The position numbers and the translations under genes were made by a program. Below, piece after piece: positions 37,902 through 47,135 of a stretch of 64,000 nt of DNA; the stretch's first letter is position 1, and every line of letters starts with the position of its first letter. The notes under the pieces were generated by a model. It did no database searches and was not told the DNA's origin. It worked only from the letters and a program-made list of their open reading frames with translations. This DNA comes from ZC4RG30 sp049841155 (GTDB lineage Bacteria > Pseudomonadota > Gammaproteobacteria > Steroidobacterales > Steroidobacteraceae): positions 124,001 to 188,000 of the forward strand of contig JASGHI010000003.1 of the NCBI GenBank assembly GCA_049841155.1, given 5' to 3'.

Positions 37902-39398
37902 TCAGCGCGGTCCGGCGCGCTGGATCAGGAAATCCGTCAACAGCGCCACCGGCCGTCCAGTCGCGCCTTTCTGCGCGCCGGACACCCAGGCGGTGCCCGC
38001 GATGTCCAGGTGCGCCCAGCTGAGGCCCTGGGTGAACTGGCCGAGGAAGGCGCCGGCGGTGATCGCGCCGCCATCGCGGCCCGCCACATTGGCAAGATCG
38101 GCGAAATTGCTCTTCAGCTGCTCGGCGTAGTCATCCGTCAGCGGCAGCTGCCAGGCACGGTCGTCGGCGCGCGCGCCGGCGGCGACCAGTTCGCGCGCCA
38201 GCTCATCGTCGCGGCTCATCACGCCGGTGTGGTGGTGGCCCAGGGCGATGACGCAGGCCCCGGTGAGCGTTGCGATGTCGAGCACCGTCTGCGGGTTGAA
38301 GCGCCGCGCGTAGTGCAGCGCATCGCAGAGGATCAGCCGTCCTTCGGCATCGGTGTTGAGAATTTCCACCGTCTTGCCCGCGGCGCTGGTGGCGATGTCG
38401 CCGGGCCTGGTGGCGCGGCCATCTGGCATGTTTTCCACTGCCGCGACCAGGCCGACCAGATTGATGCGCAGCTTCAGCAGCGCTGCGACCTTCAGCGTGG
38501 CAAGCACGCTGGCCGCTCCGCACATGTCGTACTTCATCTCGTCCATCGCCGCCGGATCCTTCAGGGAGATGCCGCCGGTGTCGAAGGTGACGCCCTTGCC
38601 GACGAGCACCACCGGCGCGTCGCCGCGGCGGCCGCCGCGATGCTCGACGACGATGAAGCGGGGGGGTTCCGCGCTGCCGCGGCTCACGGCCAGCAGGCAG
38701 CCCATCTTCAGGCGCCGGATCTGTGCTTCGTCGAGCACGCGGGTGCGCAGCGAGCGGTGCTCGCCGGCGAGCGCCCTGGCCGTCTGGGCCAGATAGCGCG
38801 GCGTGCATACGTTGGGGGGCAGGTTGCCCAGGTCGCGCATCAGCTTCTGTCCCTGCGCGATGGCTTCGCCGGCGGCCAGGCCCCGGCGCACTTCGGTGCG
38901 TTCCTTAGTGCCGGCGGCGACCAGTACGCGCTTGAGCGCGGCGGGTTTGGGCCGGCGCCCGGATTTGAGGTCGTTGATGCGGTACAGCGACTGCAGTGTG
39001 ACTTCCGCCACGCCGCGGCCGAGGTAGTAATCCGTGAGCTGCGCCGCGGTGGGCCGCTCGACCGCAAACCCCAGGGAACCCGATCCGGTACGCGCCACGG
39101 CCGCAACCACCGCCGCCAGCGCCTTGCGCCATTTGCGCGGCTGGAAGTCCTTGCGCGCACCCAGCGCGACGACGATGAGCCGCGCGGCGGCGAGGCCGGG
39201 CAGATCATGGAACATGGCGATGTCGCCCGCGCGGCCAGGCAGATCACCCCGGGAATGCAGCGCGCGCAGCCGGCCCCGCGTCTGCCGGTCGACCGCGCCT
39301 GCGATGCCGTTCCAGGGATCGTCGTCGAAGAGACCAATGGCCAGGCAATCCACGCGCAGCGCAGGGGCTGTGCGGTCGGAAACCTCGAACTGGATCAT
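37902..39398 (-). CDS. pepA: Leucyl (M17) aminopeptidase
   Basis: Cytosolic two-zinc aminopeptidase, 498 residues from ATG 39398, where family similarity begins (IQFEVSDRTAPALRVDCLAIG). The catalytic part carries VGKGVTFDTGGISLKDPAAMDEMKYDM, ENMPDGRATRPGD and NTDAEGRLILCDAL, the strictly conserved M17 motif. E. coli PepA also binds DNA for plasmid resolution; that role is not testable here. Divergent from lptG with a 61-base gap. Confidence 0.96.
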   Translation of the reverse strand: MIQFEVSDRTAPALRVDCLAIGLFDDDPWNGIAGAVDRQTRGRLRALHSRGDLPGRAGDIAMFHDLPGLAAARLIVVALGARKDFQPRKWRKALAAVVAAVARTGSGSLGFAVERPTAAQLTDYYLGRGVAEVTLQSLYRINDLKSGRRPKPAALKRVLVAAGTKERTEVRRGLAAGEAIAQGQKLMRDLGNLPPNVCTPRYLAQTARALAGEHRSLRTRVLDEAQIRRLKMGCLLAVSRGSAEPPRFIVVEHRGGRRGDAPVVLVGKGVTFDTGGISLKDPAAMDEMKYDMCGAASVLATLKVAALLKLRINLVGLVAAVENMPDGRATRPGDIATSAAGKTVEILNTDAEGRLILCDALHYARRFNPQTVLDIATLTGACVIALGHHHTGVMSRDDELARELVAAGARADDRAWQLPLTDDYAEQLKSNFADLANVAGRDGGAITAGAFLGQFTQGLSWAHLDIAGTAWVSGAQKGATGRPVALLTDFLIQRAGPR

Positions 39399-39459
39399 GT
39401 GACGTTCACTCCGGAGCGGATGCTTGCCACTCGCTGTTTTCCTGTAGAGTTTAGCGAAA

Positions 39460-40542
39460 ATGAGCGTGCTCGACCGGTACATCCTCAGGTCCGTGGTCGG
39501 TGCGGTGGCGCTGGTGCTCCTGGTGCTGCTGACCCTCGCTGCGCTGTTCCTGTTCATCAGCCAGCAGCAGGAGGTCGGCACCGGCAACTACGGCGGATTG
39601 CAGGCGCTGCGCTTCGTCGTGCTGAGCCTGCCGGAGCAGTTCTTCGAATTCCTGCCCATCGCGGCGCTGATGGGCTCGCTGATCGGCATGGGCGTGCTGG
39701 CGCATGGCAGCGAGCTGACGGTGATGCGGGCGGCCGGCATCTCCACGGGGCGCATTGGCCTTGCCATGGCGCTGGCGGGTGTGGCGATCGCCGTGGTGGC
39801 CGGCCTGACGGCCGAATTCGTCGCTCCCGCAGCCGGCGACATGGCGCGCACCCAGAAGGCGCTTGCCAAGTTCTCCAACATCAGCTTCGCCGGCCGCGGC
39901 GGAGCCTGGGCGCGGGACGGCCGCCTGTTCGTCAAGGCCGAGGCGCTGTCGCCGGACGGGGCACTGGGCGGCATCACCGTATTCGCATTGACACCCGACA
40001 ACCGCCTGGAACTGGTGGGCCATGCGCGGCGCGGCGCGGGGCGTGCCCAGGGCGGCTGGGAGCTGCATGGCTATTCCGAATCGCGCTTCATCGCCAACCG
40101 CATCGTCAGCGTAGGTGTGCCGGTGCATCATCTGGACACCGGACTGAGCGCCGGCTTCCTGGGCCTGGCGGTGGCCGATCCGTCCGACCTGTCGATGCGC
40201 GAACTGTGGCGCGCCATCACCTATCTGGACGCCAACGGACAGGACACGCGCTCGTGGCGCTATGCCTTCTGGTCCATTGCCGCACAGGTGGCCGCGATTC
40301 CCTTTGCCGTGCTGCTGGCATTGCCCTTCCTGTTCGGGTCGCTGCGTGCCGCCGGCAATGGCGCGCGCGCCACGCTGGGGCTGGTGCTGGGCCTGGCCTA
40401 TTTCATCCTGCAGCGCATGGTGGCCAGCGGCACCATAGCCTTCCAGCTGGATCCGCTGCTGCTGGCCTGGCTGCCCACGGCGGTGCTCGCGCTGGCCGTG
40501 GCGGTGCTGATCGCGCGCATGCGCCTTACTGGCGCTGCTTGA
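39460..40542 (+). CDS. lptG: LPS export ABC permease LptG
   Basis: Inner-membrane permease of the LptB2FG transporter, 360 residues. LDRYILRSVVGAVALVLLVLLTL forms the first helix, then VGTGNYGGLQALRFVVLSLPEQ, FFEFLPIAALMGSLIGMGVLA and SELTVMRAAGIS, the last being the coupling-helix region. A periplasmic beta-jellyroll lies about 130-260, then C-terminal helices. The VGTGNYG and LP..FEFLP pattern is LptG rather than LptF. Unusually no lptF is next to it; pepA and lptF-lptG normally stand divergently. Convergent with glrR (17-base overlap). Confidence 0.88.
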   Translation: MSVLDRYILRSVVGAVALVLLVLLTLAALFLFISQQQEVGTGNYGGLQALRFVVLSLPEQFFEFLPIAALMGSLIGMGVLAHGSELTVMRAAGISTGRIGLAMALAGVAIAVVAGLTAEFVAPAAGDMARTQKALAKFSNISFAGRGGAWARDGRLFVKAEALSPDGALGGITVFALTPDNRLELVGHARRGAGRAQGGWELHGYSESRFIANRIVSVGVPVHHLDTGLSAGFLGLAVADPSDLSMRELWRAITYLDANGQDTRSWRYAFWSIAAQVAAIPFAVLLALPFLFGSLRAAGNGARATLGLVLGLAYFILQRMVASGTIAFQLDPLLLAWLPTAVLALAVAVLIARMRLTGAA

Positions 40543-41863
40543 AATCCTCCGGCACCAGCTGGTGCCGGCCCAGCAGTTTGTAGAAGTCCGTGCGGTTGCG
40601 GCGCGCGAGGCGCGCCGCCTGGCTGACATTGCCGCCGGTGATCTGCAGGATCTGCGACAGATAGCCACGCGTGAATTCATCGCGCGCCTCGTCGAAGGAG
40701 GGCAGCCGGCCCGGTGCGCCGCCGAGGGCCTGCTGCACCAGTTCCACGGGAATGATGGGCGTCTGCGACACGGCCACGGTCTGCCGCACCACGTTCTGCA
40801 GCTGGCGCACATTGCCGGGCCACTCGGCCGTTGCCAGCAGCTCCAGCGCCTCGGGCGGGTAGATCTTGCGCTCGCCGGTTCCGGAGGCGATCTGCGCCAG
40901 GAAGTGCGCGATCAGCAGCGGGATGTCTTCGCGCCGGCGGGCCAGCGGCGGCATCTCGATCTGCACCACGTTGAGCCGGTAGAACAGATCCTCGCGGAAT
41001 GCACCGCTGCCGGTCAGTTGCGCCATGTCGCGGCTGGTGGTTGAAAGCACGCGCGCGTTGAACGACCGGGCTTCGGCGCCGCCGGCCGGCCGCACGGATT
41101 CCTCCTGCAGGGCCCGCAGCAGTTTCTGCTGCAGGCGCGGCGGCAGGTCGCCGATTTCATCCAGCAGCAGCGTGCCGCCGTCGGCCGCCTCCAGCGAACC
41201 GGGACGCGGTTTGCCGTCGGCGCCAGGTCCGCCGAAGAGGTCCCGGTCCAGCTGCTCTTCCGAGGTGGTGGCACAGGAGGCGACGATGAAGGGCTTGTCG
41301 CGACGCGGGCTCGCCCGATGCAGTGCGCGCGCCAGCAGCTCCTTGCCGGTGCCGCTTTCACCCGTGATCAGCACGCGTGCATCGGTACCGGCCACCATGT
41401 GCGCCTGCGCCAGCCGTTCCTCCATGAGCGCGCTGCGCGTGATGATGCCGCTGCGCCACTCCTCGGTGGTGTCGGTGAAGCCGGAGATCTTCAGCGCGCG
41501 CTGGATCTGGTCGAGCAGTTCCTGCTTGTCCACCGGCTTGGTCAGGAAGCCGAAGGCGCCCATCTGCGTCGCCTGCACGGCATCGGGAATCGTGCCGTGG
41601 GCCGTGAGCAGGATGACCTTGAGCCCCGGCCAGCGGTTCTGCAATTCCTTGAGCAGACCGATGCCGTCCACCGGCTCCATGCGCAGATCCGAGATGACCA
41701 GGTCGGGCCGGAAGCGCGTCGTCGCGGCCAGCGCCTGGGCGGCGCCTTCGGCGGCCTCGACGTCGTAGTTCTCGGCGCGCAGCCGGATGGTGAGCAGCCG
41801 CAGCAGCCCGGGGTCGTCATCGACAATCAGGATTCTTGCCTTGCGGCGGACCTGCGGATTCAC
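40526..41863 (-). CDS. glrR: GlrR-like response regulator without GAFTGA loop
   Basis: 445 residues: receiver domain (phospho-acceptor in DLVISDLRM near residue 59), AAA+ domain (Walker A GESGTGKE near 168, Walker B GGTLLLDEIGDLP), and a C-terminal HTH (GGNVSQAARLARRNRTDFYKLL). Where the sigma-54-contacting GAFTGA loop should follow LFG, the protein reads LFGGPGADGKPRPGSLEAAD, so the loop is replaced and shortened. It starts at GTG 41863, overlapping the lipoprotein stop. Encoded with GlrK and a QseG-like lipoprotein. Confidence 0.88.
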   Translation of the reverse strand: MNPQVRRKARILIVDDDPGLLRLLTIRLRAENYDVEAAEGAAQALAATTRFRPDLVISDLRMEPVDGIGLLKELQNRWPGLKVILLTAHGTIPDAVQATQMGAFGFLTKPVDKQELLDQIQRALKISGFTDTTEEWRSGIITRSALMEERLAQAHMVAGTDARVLITGESGTGKELLARALHRASPRRDKPFIVASCATTSEEQLDRDLFGGPGADGKPRPGSLEAADGGTLLLDEIGDLPPRLQQKLLRALQEESVRPAGGAEARSFNARVLSTTSRDMAQLTGSGAFREDLFYRLNVVQIEMPPLARRREDIPLLIAHFLAQIASGTGERKIYPPEALELLATAEWPGNVRQLQNVVRQTVAVSQTPIIPVELVQQALGGAPGRLPSFDEARDEFTRGYLSQILQITGGNVSQAARLARRNRTDFYKLLGRHQLVPEDFKQRQ

Positions 41864-42504
41864 GGTGTGCGTCCCTCGTTGGCGGATGGTCGGTCGGAAA
41901 TGCTGCGTTCGATGTTTGCGATGGCGTCGAGCTTGGCCCGCGCCTCCTCGAGCGCCTTGCGCAGCCGGGCGTTCTCTTCCATCTCCACCTGCAGGCGGCG
42001 GGCAGTGGTGGCATTGGGAGCAACGTTCTTCTGGCGCTCGCGTTCGCGCTGGGTCTCGGCCACCAGCCGCTGGTTTTCGGCCGCCAGCCGCAGCTCATCG
42101 TCCACACGCTGCAGTTCGACCACCGCCAGCGCCCGCTCGGCGAGGTTCAGCAATTCCGGCCGCGACAAGGCTTCGCGCAGCAGCCGCTGGGCCTGGGCCG
42201 GATCGTGTCCGGGATGCCCGGGCGCGGCCAGCACCAGGCCATAGCGCAGCAATGCCGGCCCCTCGTGGTTCGCTTCGTAGCCCAGGCGCGCGCCCGCCAG
42301 CACCTCGGCCTGTTCTGCCGGGCTGCCCTGCACCAGCTGCTGCAGCGAGGTCAGGTAGGAGGAGATCTGTGCCGCCTGCAGCACCTCCGCGGGCGGCGCT
42401 GCCACCGCGCTGCGCGCGGCCGGGCGCTCGAATCCGTCCAGCGCGCTGCATGCGGACAGCAGCAGCACGGCAGCAAGACCGGATGCCCTAGGCAGCATGG
42501 GCAT
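41860..42504 (-). CDS. QseG-like lipoprotein of the GlrK/GlrR operon
   Basis: 214 residues from ATG 42504, preceded by GAGGA. The signal peptide ends in a lipobox, LLSAC (Cys about residue 19). The C-terminal half is a long coiled coil (DDELRLAAENQRLVAETQRER and RLQVEMEENARLRKALEEARA). Position and design match QseG/YfhG, the outer-membrane lipoprotein that activates kinase GlrK. It overlaps the kinase gene by 17 bases and glrR by 3 to 4, so the three are co-translated. Confidence 0.8.
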   Translation of the reverse strand: MPMLPRASGLAAVLLLSACSALDGFERPAARSAVAAPPAEVLQAAQISSYLTSLQQLVQGSPAEQAEVLAGARLGYEANHEGPALLRYGLVLAAPGHPGHDPAQAQRLLREALSRPELLNLAERALAVVELQRVDDELRLAAENQRLVAETQRERERQKNVAPNATTARRLQVEMEENARLRKALEEARAKLDAIANIERSISDRPSANEGRTP

Positions 42505-43972
42505 GGTGTTCCTCGCTGCGGAGTGTTTCGGGCAGCGCGGCAGGCTGCGTCTGCAGCGGCATGCGGATGCAGAAATGGGCACCGGGCCATTCGCCGTCGA
42601 TGATGTCGATGCGGCCATGATGCGCGGCCACGAACTCCATCACCACCGATAGGCCGATGCCTGTGCCCTTGACGTTCCCGCTGGGCGCCTTGCCGGTGTA
42701 GAAGGCGTCGAACACCTGCCTGCGTTCCTCGGGCGGGATGCCCGGTCCGGTGTCGCCCACCTCGAGCAGCAGGTCGGCGTCCTGCGCGCGCGCGCGGATG
42801 AAGATGGTGCCGCTGCGCGGCGTGTATTTCACCGCGTTGGAGAGCAGGTTCTCGAGGATCAGGCGCATCTTGCCCCGGTCCGCACCCAGAGTCAGATCTT
42901 CGACGCTGACCTCCAGCCGCACCCGCTGCGCCAACAGCGCCAGCTGCTGGTTTTCTATGATCTGCTTGACCAGCGGGCGCAGGCGGAACTGGGTGATCTC
43001 CAGCCCCACGCTGCTGGTCTGCCAGGCGCTGAAGCTCAGCAGGTTCTCGATCATGCGCTGCAGGCGGATGCCGTTCTCGCGCAGGATGCCGGTGACTTCG
43101 CGCTGGCTGTTCTCGAGCTTGCCCACGGCGCCGTCCATGAGCAGCTCCGTGCCCTCGCGGATGTTGGCCAGCGGCGTCTTGAGCTCATGCGACATGTGGC
43201 GCAGGAAGCGGTTGCGTTCCTGCGCCAGCTCCAGCAGCCGCAGGCGCAGCCATTCGAGCTGCCGGCCCAGGCGTTCCAGATCGACAGGGCCGCTGACGTG
43301 GATGGGCCGCAGGAAGGCGCCGCTGCCCAGTTCGCTGATGGCGCGGTCGATCTGCCGCAGCGGTCGCCCCAGCCGCAGCGAGAACGTGACGATGGCAGCG
43401 ATGGTCAGCGGCAGCAGCAGCGCGAAAGCCCAGAACATCTGTTGCTGGGCGCGCTGTGTGCGCGCCCGCAGCTCGGTGATGCCGGCATCGATCTGCGTGT
43501 TGTTCTGTTCGTAGATCCGGTCGGCGATCTGCTGCAGCCGCGAGAAGTCTGCGAGCAGGGCATCGAAGGCCAGCCGCGCCTGCGGCGTGCCCAGCATGCG
43601 GGCACTGATGCTCTCGCGCAGCCTGCGATGCTGGTCGACCAGCGCGCGTCCCGCCTCCGAGCGCATCTGCCGGTGCAGCTGGTTCTCGATGTCGTTCAGC
43701 CGCGAGTCCAGCGTGGCATAGGCTTCGACGATCTTGGCGTCGCCCAGCACCTGGTAGAGGCGCATCTGGCGTTCGAGCAGGGTGGACTGGGCGAACAGGT
43801 CCTGCGTCAGTCGTGTGCCCTGGACGCCCTCGGCAACGACCAGTTCGCTGGTCTCGGCGAGCCGTCGCATCTGCACAGCGCCAGTCACCAGCGCGGCCAC
43901 CAACGGCAACGCAATGAGGGCGAGGCCCGACAGGACGAGCCCGCTCAGGGAGCGGGGGCGCGGGAAAGTCAT
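42488..43972 (-). CDS. glrK: GlrK/QseE-like sensor histidine kinase
   Basis: 494 residues. An N-terminal helix (GLVLSGLALIALPLVAALV), a periplasmic helical domain (about 40-175), a second helix (FWAFALLLPLTIAAIVTFSL), a HAMP segment and the H-box MSHELKTPLANIREG (about 258-272) are present. Downstream are the N-box LILENLLSNAVKYTP, VGDTGPGIPPEE and GTGIGLSVVMEF. In E. coli this kinase controls envelope-related sRNA expression through GlrR. It heads the operon kinase-lipoprotein-regulator. Confidence 0.92.
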   Translation of the reverse strand: MTFPRPRSLSGLVLSGLALIALPLVAALVTGAVQMRRLAETSELVVAEGVQGTRLTQDLFAQSTLLERQMRLYQVLGDAKIVEAYATLDSRLNDIENQLHRQMRSEAGRALVDQHRRLRESISARMLGTPQARLAFDALLADFSRLQQIADRIYEQNNTQIDAGITELRARTQRAQQQMFWAFALLLPLTIAAIVTFSLRLGRPLRQIDRAISELGSGAFLRPIHVSGPVDLERLGRQLEWLRLRLLELAQERNRFLRHMSHELKTPLANIREGTELLMDGAVGKLENSQREVTGILRENGIRLQRMIENLLSFSAWQTSSVGLEITQFRLRPLVKQIIENQQLALLAQRVRLEVSVEDLTLGADRGKMRLILENLLSNAVKYTPRSGTIFIRARAQDADLLLEVGDTGPGIPPEERRQVFDAFYTGKAPSGNVKGTGIGLSVVMEFVAAHHGRIDIIDGEWPGAHFCIRMPLQTQPAALPETLRSEEHHAHAA

Positions 43973-44071
43973 CTGCGGGATTCTAAGGAAGCCTCCGGGA
44001 GCTGTCTGTAGCGGCGCTGTCGCTTTGCGGCGACCCGCGGCCCGCCTCCGGCTCTCTCCGGCCGGCAGAGG

Positions 44072-45064
44072 TCAGTTCCAGGGGTCCCGCAGCAGTTTCT
44101 GCTCCCAGCGCAGGGAACTGGCGACGATGGCGTCCAGGTCATCCAGTTCCGGCCGCCAGCCCAGCACATCGCGGATCCGGTCGCAGCTGGCCACCAGTAT
44201 GGGTGGATCGCCGGCGCGGCGTGGCTGCTCGATGATGGTGAGCGGCCGCCCGCTGACGCGCTCCACTGCGGCGAGCACCTCGCGCACGCTGTAGCCATGG
44301 CCATAGCCGCAGTTGAGTGTCCTGGAATCGCCGCCGGCACGCAGGTAATCCACGGCATGCAGGTGCGCCCGCGCCAGATCCTGCACGTGGATGTAGTCGC
44401 GCACGCCGGTGCCGTCGGGAGTGGGGTAGTCGGTGCCGAAGATGCTGATGTTGTCGCGTTTGCCCACGCTGGCCTCGCAGGCCACCTTGATCAGCAGCGT
44501 GGCCTTGCGGGTCGACTGGCCGATGCGCCCCTGCGGATCGGAGCCGGCGACGTTGAAATAGCGCAGCACCACATAGCGCATCGACGAGGCCAGCGCGAGG
44601 TCGCGCAGCATCCACTCGGACATGAGCTTGGAAGTGCCGTAAGGGTTGATCGGCGCGAGCTGGGCATCTTCGGCGGCCAGGCCCGATTCGGGAATGCCGT
44701 AGACGGCCGCGGTGGACGAGAAGACGAAGTGCTGCACGCCGCCGGCCTGGCAGGCCGCGAGCAGGCTGCGCGTCTGGCAGGTGTTGTTGCCGTAGTACTT
44801 CAGGGGATTGCTCACCGATTCGGGAACGATGGTGTGCGCAGCGAAGTGGATCACCGTGCGCACGCCGTGCTCGGCGATCAGGCGCCCCACGAGATTCGAA
44901 TCGCCCACATCGCCCTCGACCACCGGCACACCGGCCACCGCCTGACGAAAGCCGGTGCTGAAATTGTCCAGCACCACCACCTTCTCGCCCGCGGCAAGCA
45001 ACTGCTGTACCGTGTGGCTGCCGATATAGCCAGCGCCGCCCGTGACCAGAATCGATCCTTCCAT
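44072..45064 (-). CDS. galE: UDP-glucose 4-epimerase
   Basis: 330-residue extended SDR. NAD-binding loop TGGAGYIGSH (8-17), VLDNFSTGF, SSTAAVYG and the catalytic YGTSK (about 142-146) are present; the C-terminal part includes NCGYGHGYSVREV. It provides UDP-galactose for surface polysaccharide. A 99-base gap separates it from glrK; srkA is divergent 42 bases away. Confidence 0.94.
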   Translation of the reverse strand: MEGSILVTGGAGYIGSHTVQQLLAAGEKVVVLDNFSTGFRQAVAGVPVVEGDVGDSNLVGRLIAEHGVRTVIHFAAHTIVPESVSNPLKYYGNNTCQTRSLLAACQAGGVQHFVFSSTAAVYGIPESGLAAEDAQLAPINPYGTSKLMSEWMLRDLALASSMRYVVLRYFNVAGSDPQGRIGQSTRKATLLIKVACEASVGKRDNISIFGTDYPTPDGTGVRDYIHVQDLARAHLHAVDYLRAGGDSRTLNCGYGHGYSVREVLAAVERVSGRPLTIIEQPRRAGDPPILVASCDRIRDVLGWRPELDDLDAIVASSLRWEQKLLRDPWN

Positions 45065-45106
45065 CCGTTTACATCCTCACGCCGCTGCCGCGGCATTCAT
45101 CCGTCC

Positions 45107-46126
45107 ATGATAGACGAGAGACCCTTCGCCGGTCTTGCGCCGGAGGTGGTGCTGGATGCGGTCGAGAGCCTGGGCATCGGCGTGGATGGCCGGCTCATGG
45201 CGCTCAACAGTTATGAAAACCGGGTGTACCGCGTGGGGACGGAGGGTCCCGCGGGCCTGGAGTCGCACCCCGGCATCGTGGCCGATGCGATTATTGTGAA
45301 ATTCTATCGTGCGGGCCGCTGGAGCGATGCCCAGATCGTGGAGGAGCACCAGTTCGCCGCTGACCTCGCGGATGCGGAGCTGTCGGTGGCCGCGCCCGTG
45401 GCGCGCGATGGCACGACATTGCATCACTGGGCCGGGTTCGCCTTCGCGGCCTTCGCCTGCTGGCGGGGCGGGGCGCCGGAACTGGATCTGCCGGGGCACC
45501 GCGAACTGCTGGGCCGGAGCCTGGGCCGGCTGCATGCCCGCGCGGCAACCCGCCGCTTTGCCACGCGCGGTGCCGTGTCGGACTGGCAATGCGGGGAGTC
45601 GGCGCGCCGCGCCGTGCTGGCGTCGGGACATCTGCCGCCGCCGCTGGACGAACGCTATGCGGAAGTGTCGGCGCAGCTGGTTGCGGCAGTGCGGGCCGCA
45701 ATGGATGCGGCGCCTCGACCTCGGCTGCAGCGTCTGCATGGCGATTGCCATCTCGGCAACATCCTGTGGAATGCGCAGGGGCCGGTTTTCGTCGATCTGG
45801 ATGACTGCCTCACGGGTCCTGCCATCCAGGACCTGTGGATGCTGTGCTCGGGCTCGCCGGCGCAGCGGGAAAAGGAGTGGACGGAATTGCTGTGCGGCTA
45901 TTCGCAGTTTGCCTCGCTGGATAGGGGCGAGCTCGCGCTGGTGGAGGCCCTGCGCGCCATCCGCATGCTGAACCATGCCGCGTGGATTGCCGGCCGCTGG
46001 CGTGATCCGGCTTTCCCTCTGGCGTTTCCGTGGTTCGCTGGCCCGCGGTACTGGGAGCGCCATCTGGACGAACTGCGCGAGCAGATCGCCATCGTGTGGG
46101 ATCCTCCGCCTCTGGCGCTGTGGTAG
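45107..46126 (+). CDS. srkA: Stress response kinase A (YihE/RdoA)
   Basis: 339-residue protein kinase-like enzyme starting at ATG 45107 (MIDERPFAGLAPEVVLDAVES). LMALNSYENRVYRVG, the conserved Lys in IIVKFYRAGRW, the catalytic loop LHGDCHLGNILW (about 207-218) and VDLDDCLTGP (metal-binding Asp) match SrkA, a Ser/Thr kinase that counters programmed death signals under Cpx stress. The family is widespread in Gammaproteobacteria. Confidence 0.93.
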   Translation: MIDERPFAGLAPEVVLDAVESLGIGVDGRLMALNSYENRVYRVGTEGPAGLESHPGIVADAIIVKFYRAGRWSDAQIVEEHQFAADLADAELSVAAPVARDGTTLHHWAGFAFAAFACWRGGAPELDLPGHRELLGRSLGRLHARAATRRFATRGAVSDWQCGESARRAVLASGHLPPPLDERYAEVSAQLVAAVRAAMDAAPRPRLQRLHGDCHLGNILWNAQGPVFVDLDDCLTGPAIQDLWMLCSGSPAQREKEWTELLCGYSQFASLDRGELALVEALRAIRMLNHAAWIAGRWRDPAFPLAFPWFAGPRYWERHLDELREQIAIVWDPPPLALW

Positions 46127-46149
46127 TGTCCGGCCGAAGGGGAGGAAGC

Positions 46150-46647
46150 ATGGTCCGCGCCCGCAATGCAGTCTGGATAGCCATCTGCGGCAGCTTGGCC
46201 GCATGCGGCAGCGAGCCGCCCCCTGTTGCCGCAGGCGCTCCGGCGGCGGCTGCCAAACCCGCTCCTCAGGCGCCCACCGATGAGGTCAAGGCGGTACTGC
46301 TGGGCTCGGCTTCCCTTCCCGTGAATGTCGGTTTCGTGATGCCGTCAAAGCCTTCGCCCGGGGTTCCCATGACCCTGGGCCTGAGCATCACTTCAGGGGA
46401 AAGCCTGGAGCGGCTGGAGGTGCTGGCAAGCTCGCCCGGCCTCGATGTGAGCAGTGAAACCGCGCAGCTGTCGGTGGCACCGGTCGAAGCCGGCCGCAGC
46501 TACGACCTGGCCGTGAGATTCACGCCGAAGCAGCCCGGAATTGCCGATCTGGGCCTGCTCGTCCGTACCCACTCGGCCAGTGGCGAAGAGCAGTTGCGCT
46601 TCGCCGTGCCAGTGCTGGTGGAGCCGCCCGCCGGAGCGGGCGGCTGA
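46150..46647 (+). CDS. Lipoprotein of unknown function
   Basis: 165 residues from ATG 46150 with GGAGGAA 3-9 bases upstream. Signal peptide with lipobox SLAAC (Cys near 19), then an Ala/Pro-rich linker and an Ig-like beta domain (GVPMTLGLSITSGESLERLEV to YDLAVRFTPKQPGIADLGLLV). The pattern suggests a small exported lipoprotein with one immunoglobulin-like sandwich. No family recognised. Confidence 0.75.
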   Translation: MVRARNAVWIAICGSLAACGSEPPPVAAGAPAAAAKPAPQAPTDEVKAVLLGSASLPVNVGFVMPSKPSPGVPMTLGLSITSGESLERLEVLASSPGLDVSSETAQLSVAPVEAGRSYDLAVRFTPKQPGIADLGLLVRTHSASGEEQLRFAVPVLVEPPAGAGG

Positions 46648-46651
46648 GTTT

Positions 46652-47125
46652 TCAGACGAAGCCGATCAGGCGGCCGAAGAAGAGCACGCCCACCCACAGA
46701 ATCAGGGACAGGTAGCCGGACGCGATGGCTGCGGCCGGCGGCTTGCCCATGTCCCAACTGGCGACATTGCGGAAAGTGACCAGGTGGAAATACGCCATGT
46801 TCACGCCGGCCAGTCCCATCAGGATGAACTTGATGATGAACGGCGTTTTTTCCAGATACCCCGTTGCGTTCGAAATGTACAGCAGGGTCCCCGTGATGGC
46901 CGCGAGGATGAAGGCGCCCCAGGTCCAGGGAAGCAGGCGGTGTGCCACATGAGTGAAGGGCAGGTTCTTGGAGGTCTTCCAGATGAGGCGGGTGTCCACG
47001 ACGAATATGCTGCCGGCCACCAGGGCCAATGCGATGACATGGATCGACTCGACGTAAGGAAACCAAGATTCGGCGACCGTGACGGCAAGGCTGGAATTTT
47101 GCAGACTCTGCAGGAAATTGTTCAC
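46652..47125 (-). CDS. Four-helix membrane protein (DUF6644-like)
   Basis: 157 residues from GTG 47125, chosen because GAGGA precedes it by seven bases. It reads VAESWFPYVESIHVIALALVAGSIFVVDTRL and then HRLLPWTWGAFILAAITGTLLYIS, the pattern of DUF6644 proteins with conserved His and Trp. About four membrane helices. It is a distant paralogue of the gene just upstream; the two stop-to-start neighbours form one leftward operon. Function unknown. Confidence 0.7.
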   Translation of the reverse strand: MNNFLQSLQNSSLAVTVAESWFPYVESIHVIALALVAGSIFVVDTRLIWKTSKNLPFTHVAHRLLPWTWGAFILAAITGTLLYISNATGYLEKTPFIIKFILMGLAGVNMAYFHLVTFRNVASWDMGKPPAAAIASGYLSLILWVGVLFFGRLIGFV

Positions 47126-47135
47126 GCGATAGTCC

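Noticed and set aside
37518..40583. A 1021-codon plus-strand frame across holC, pepA and lptG
   Set aside because: It runs antisense to pepA and out of frame through lptG, both of which are certain; there are no conserved motifs.
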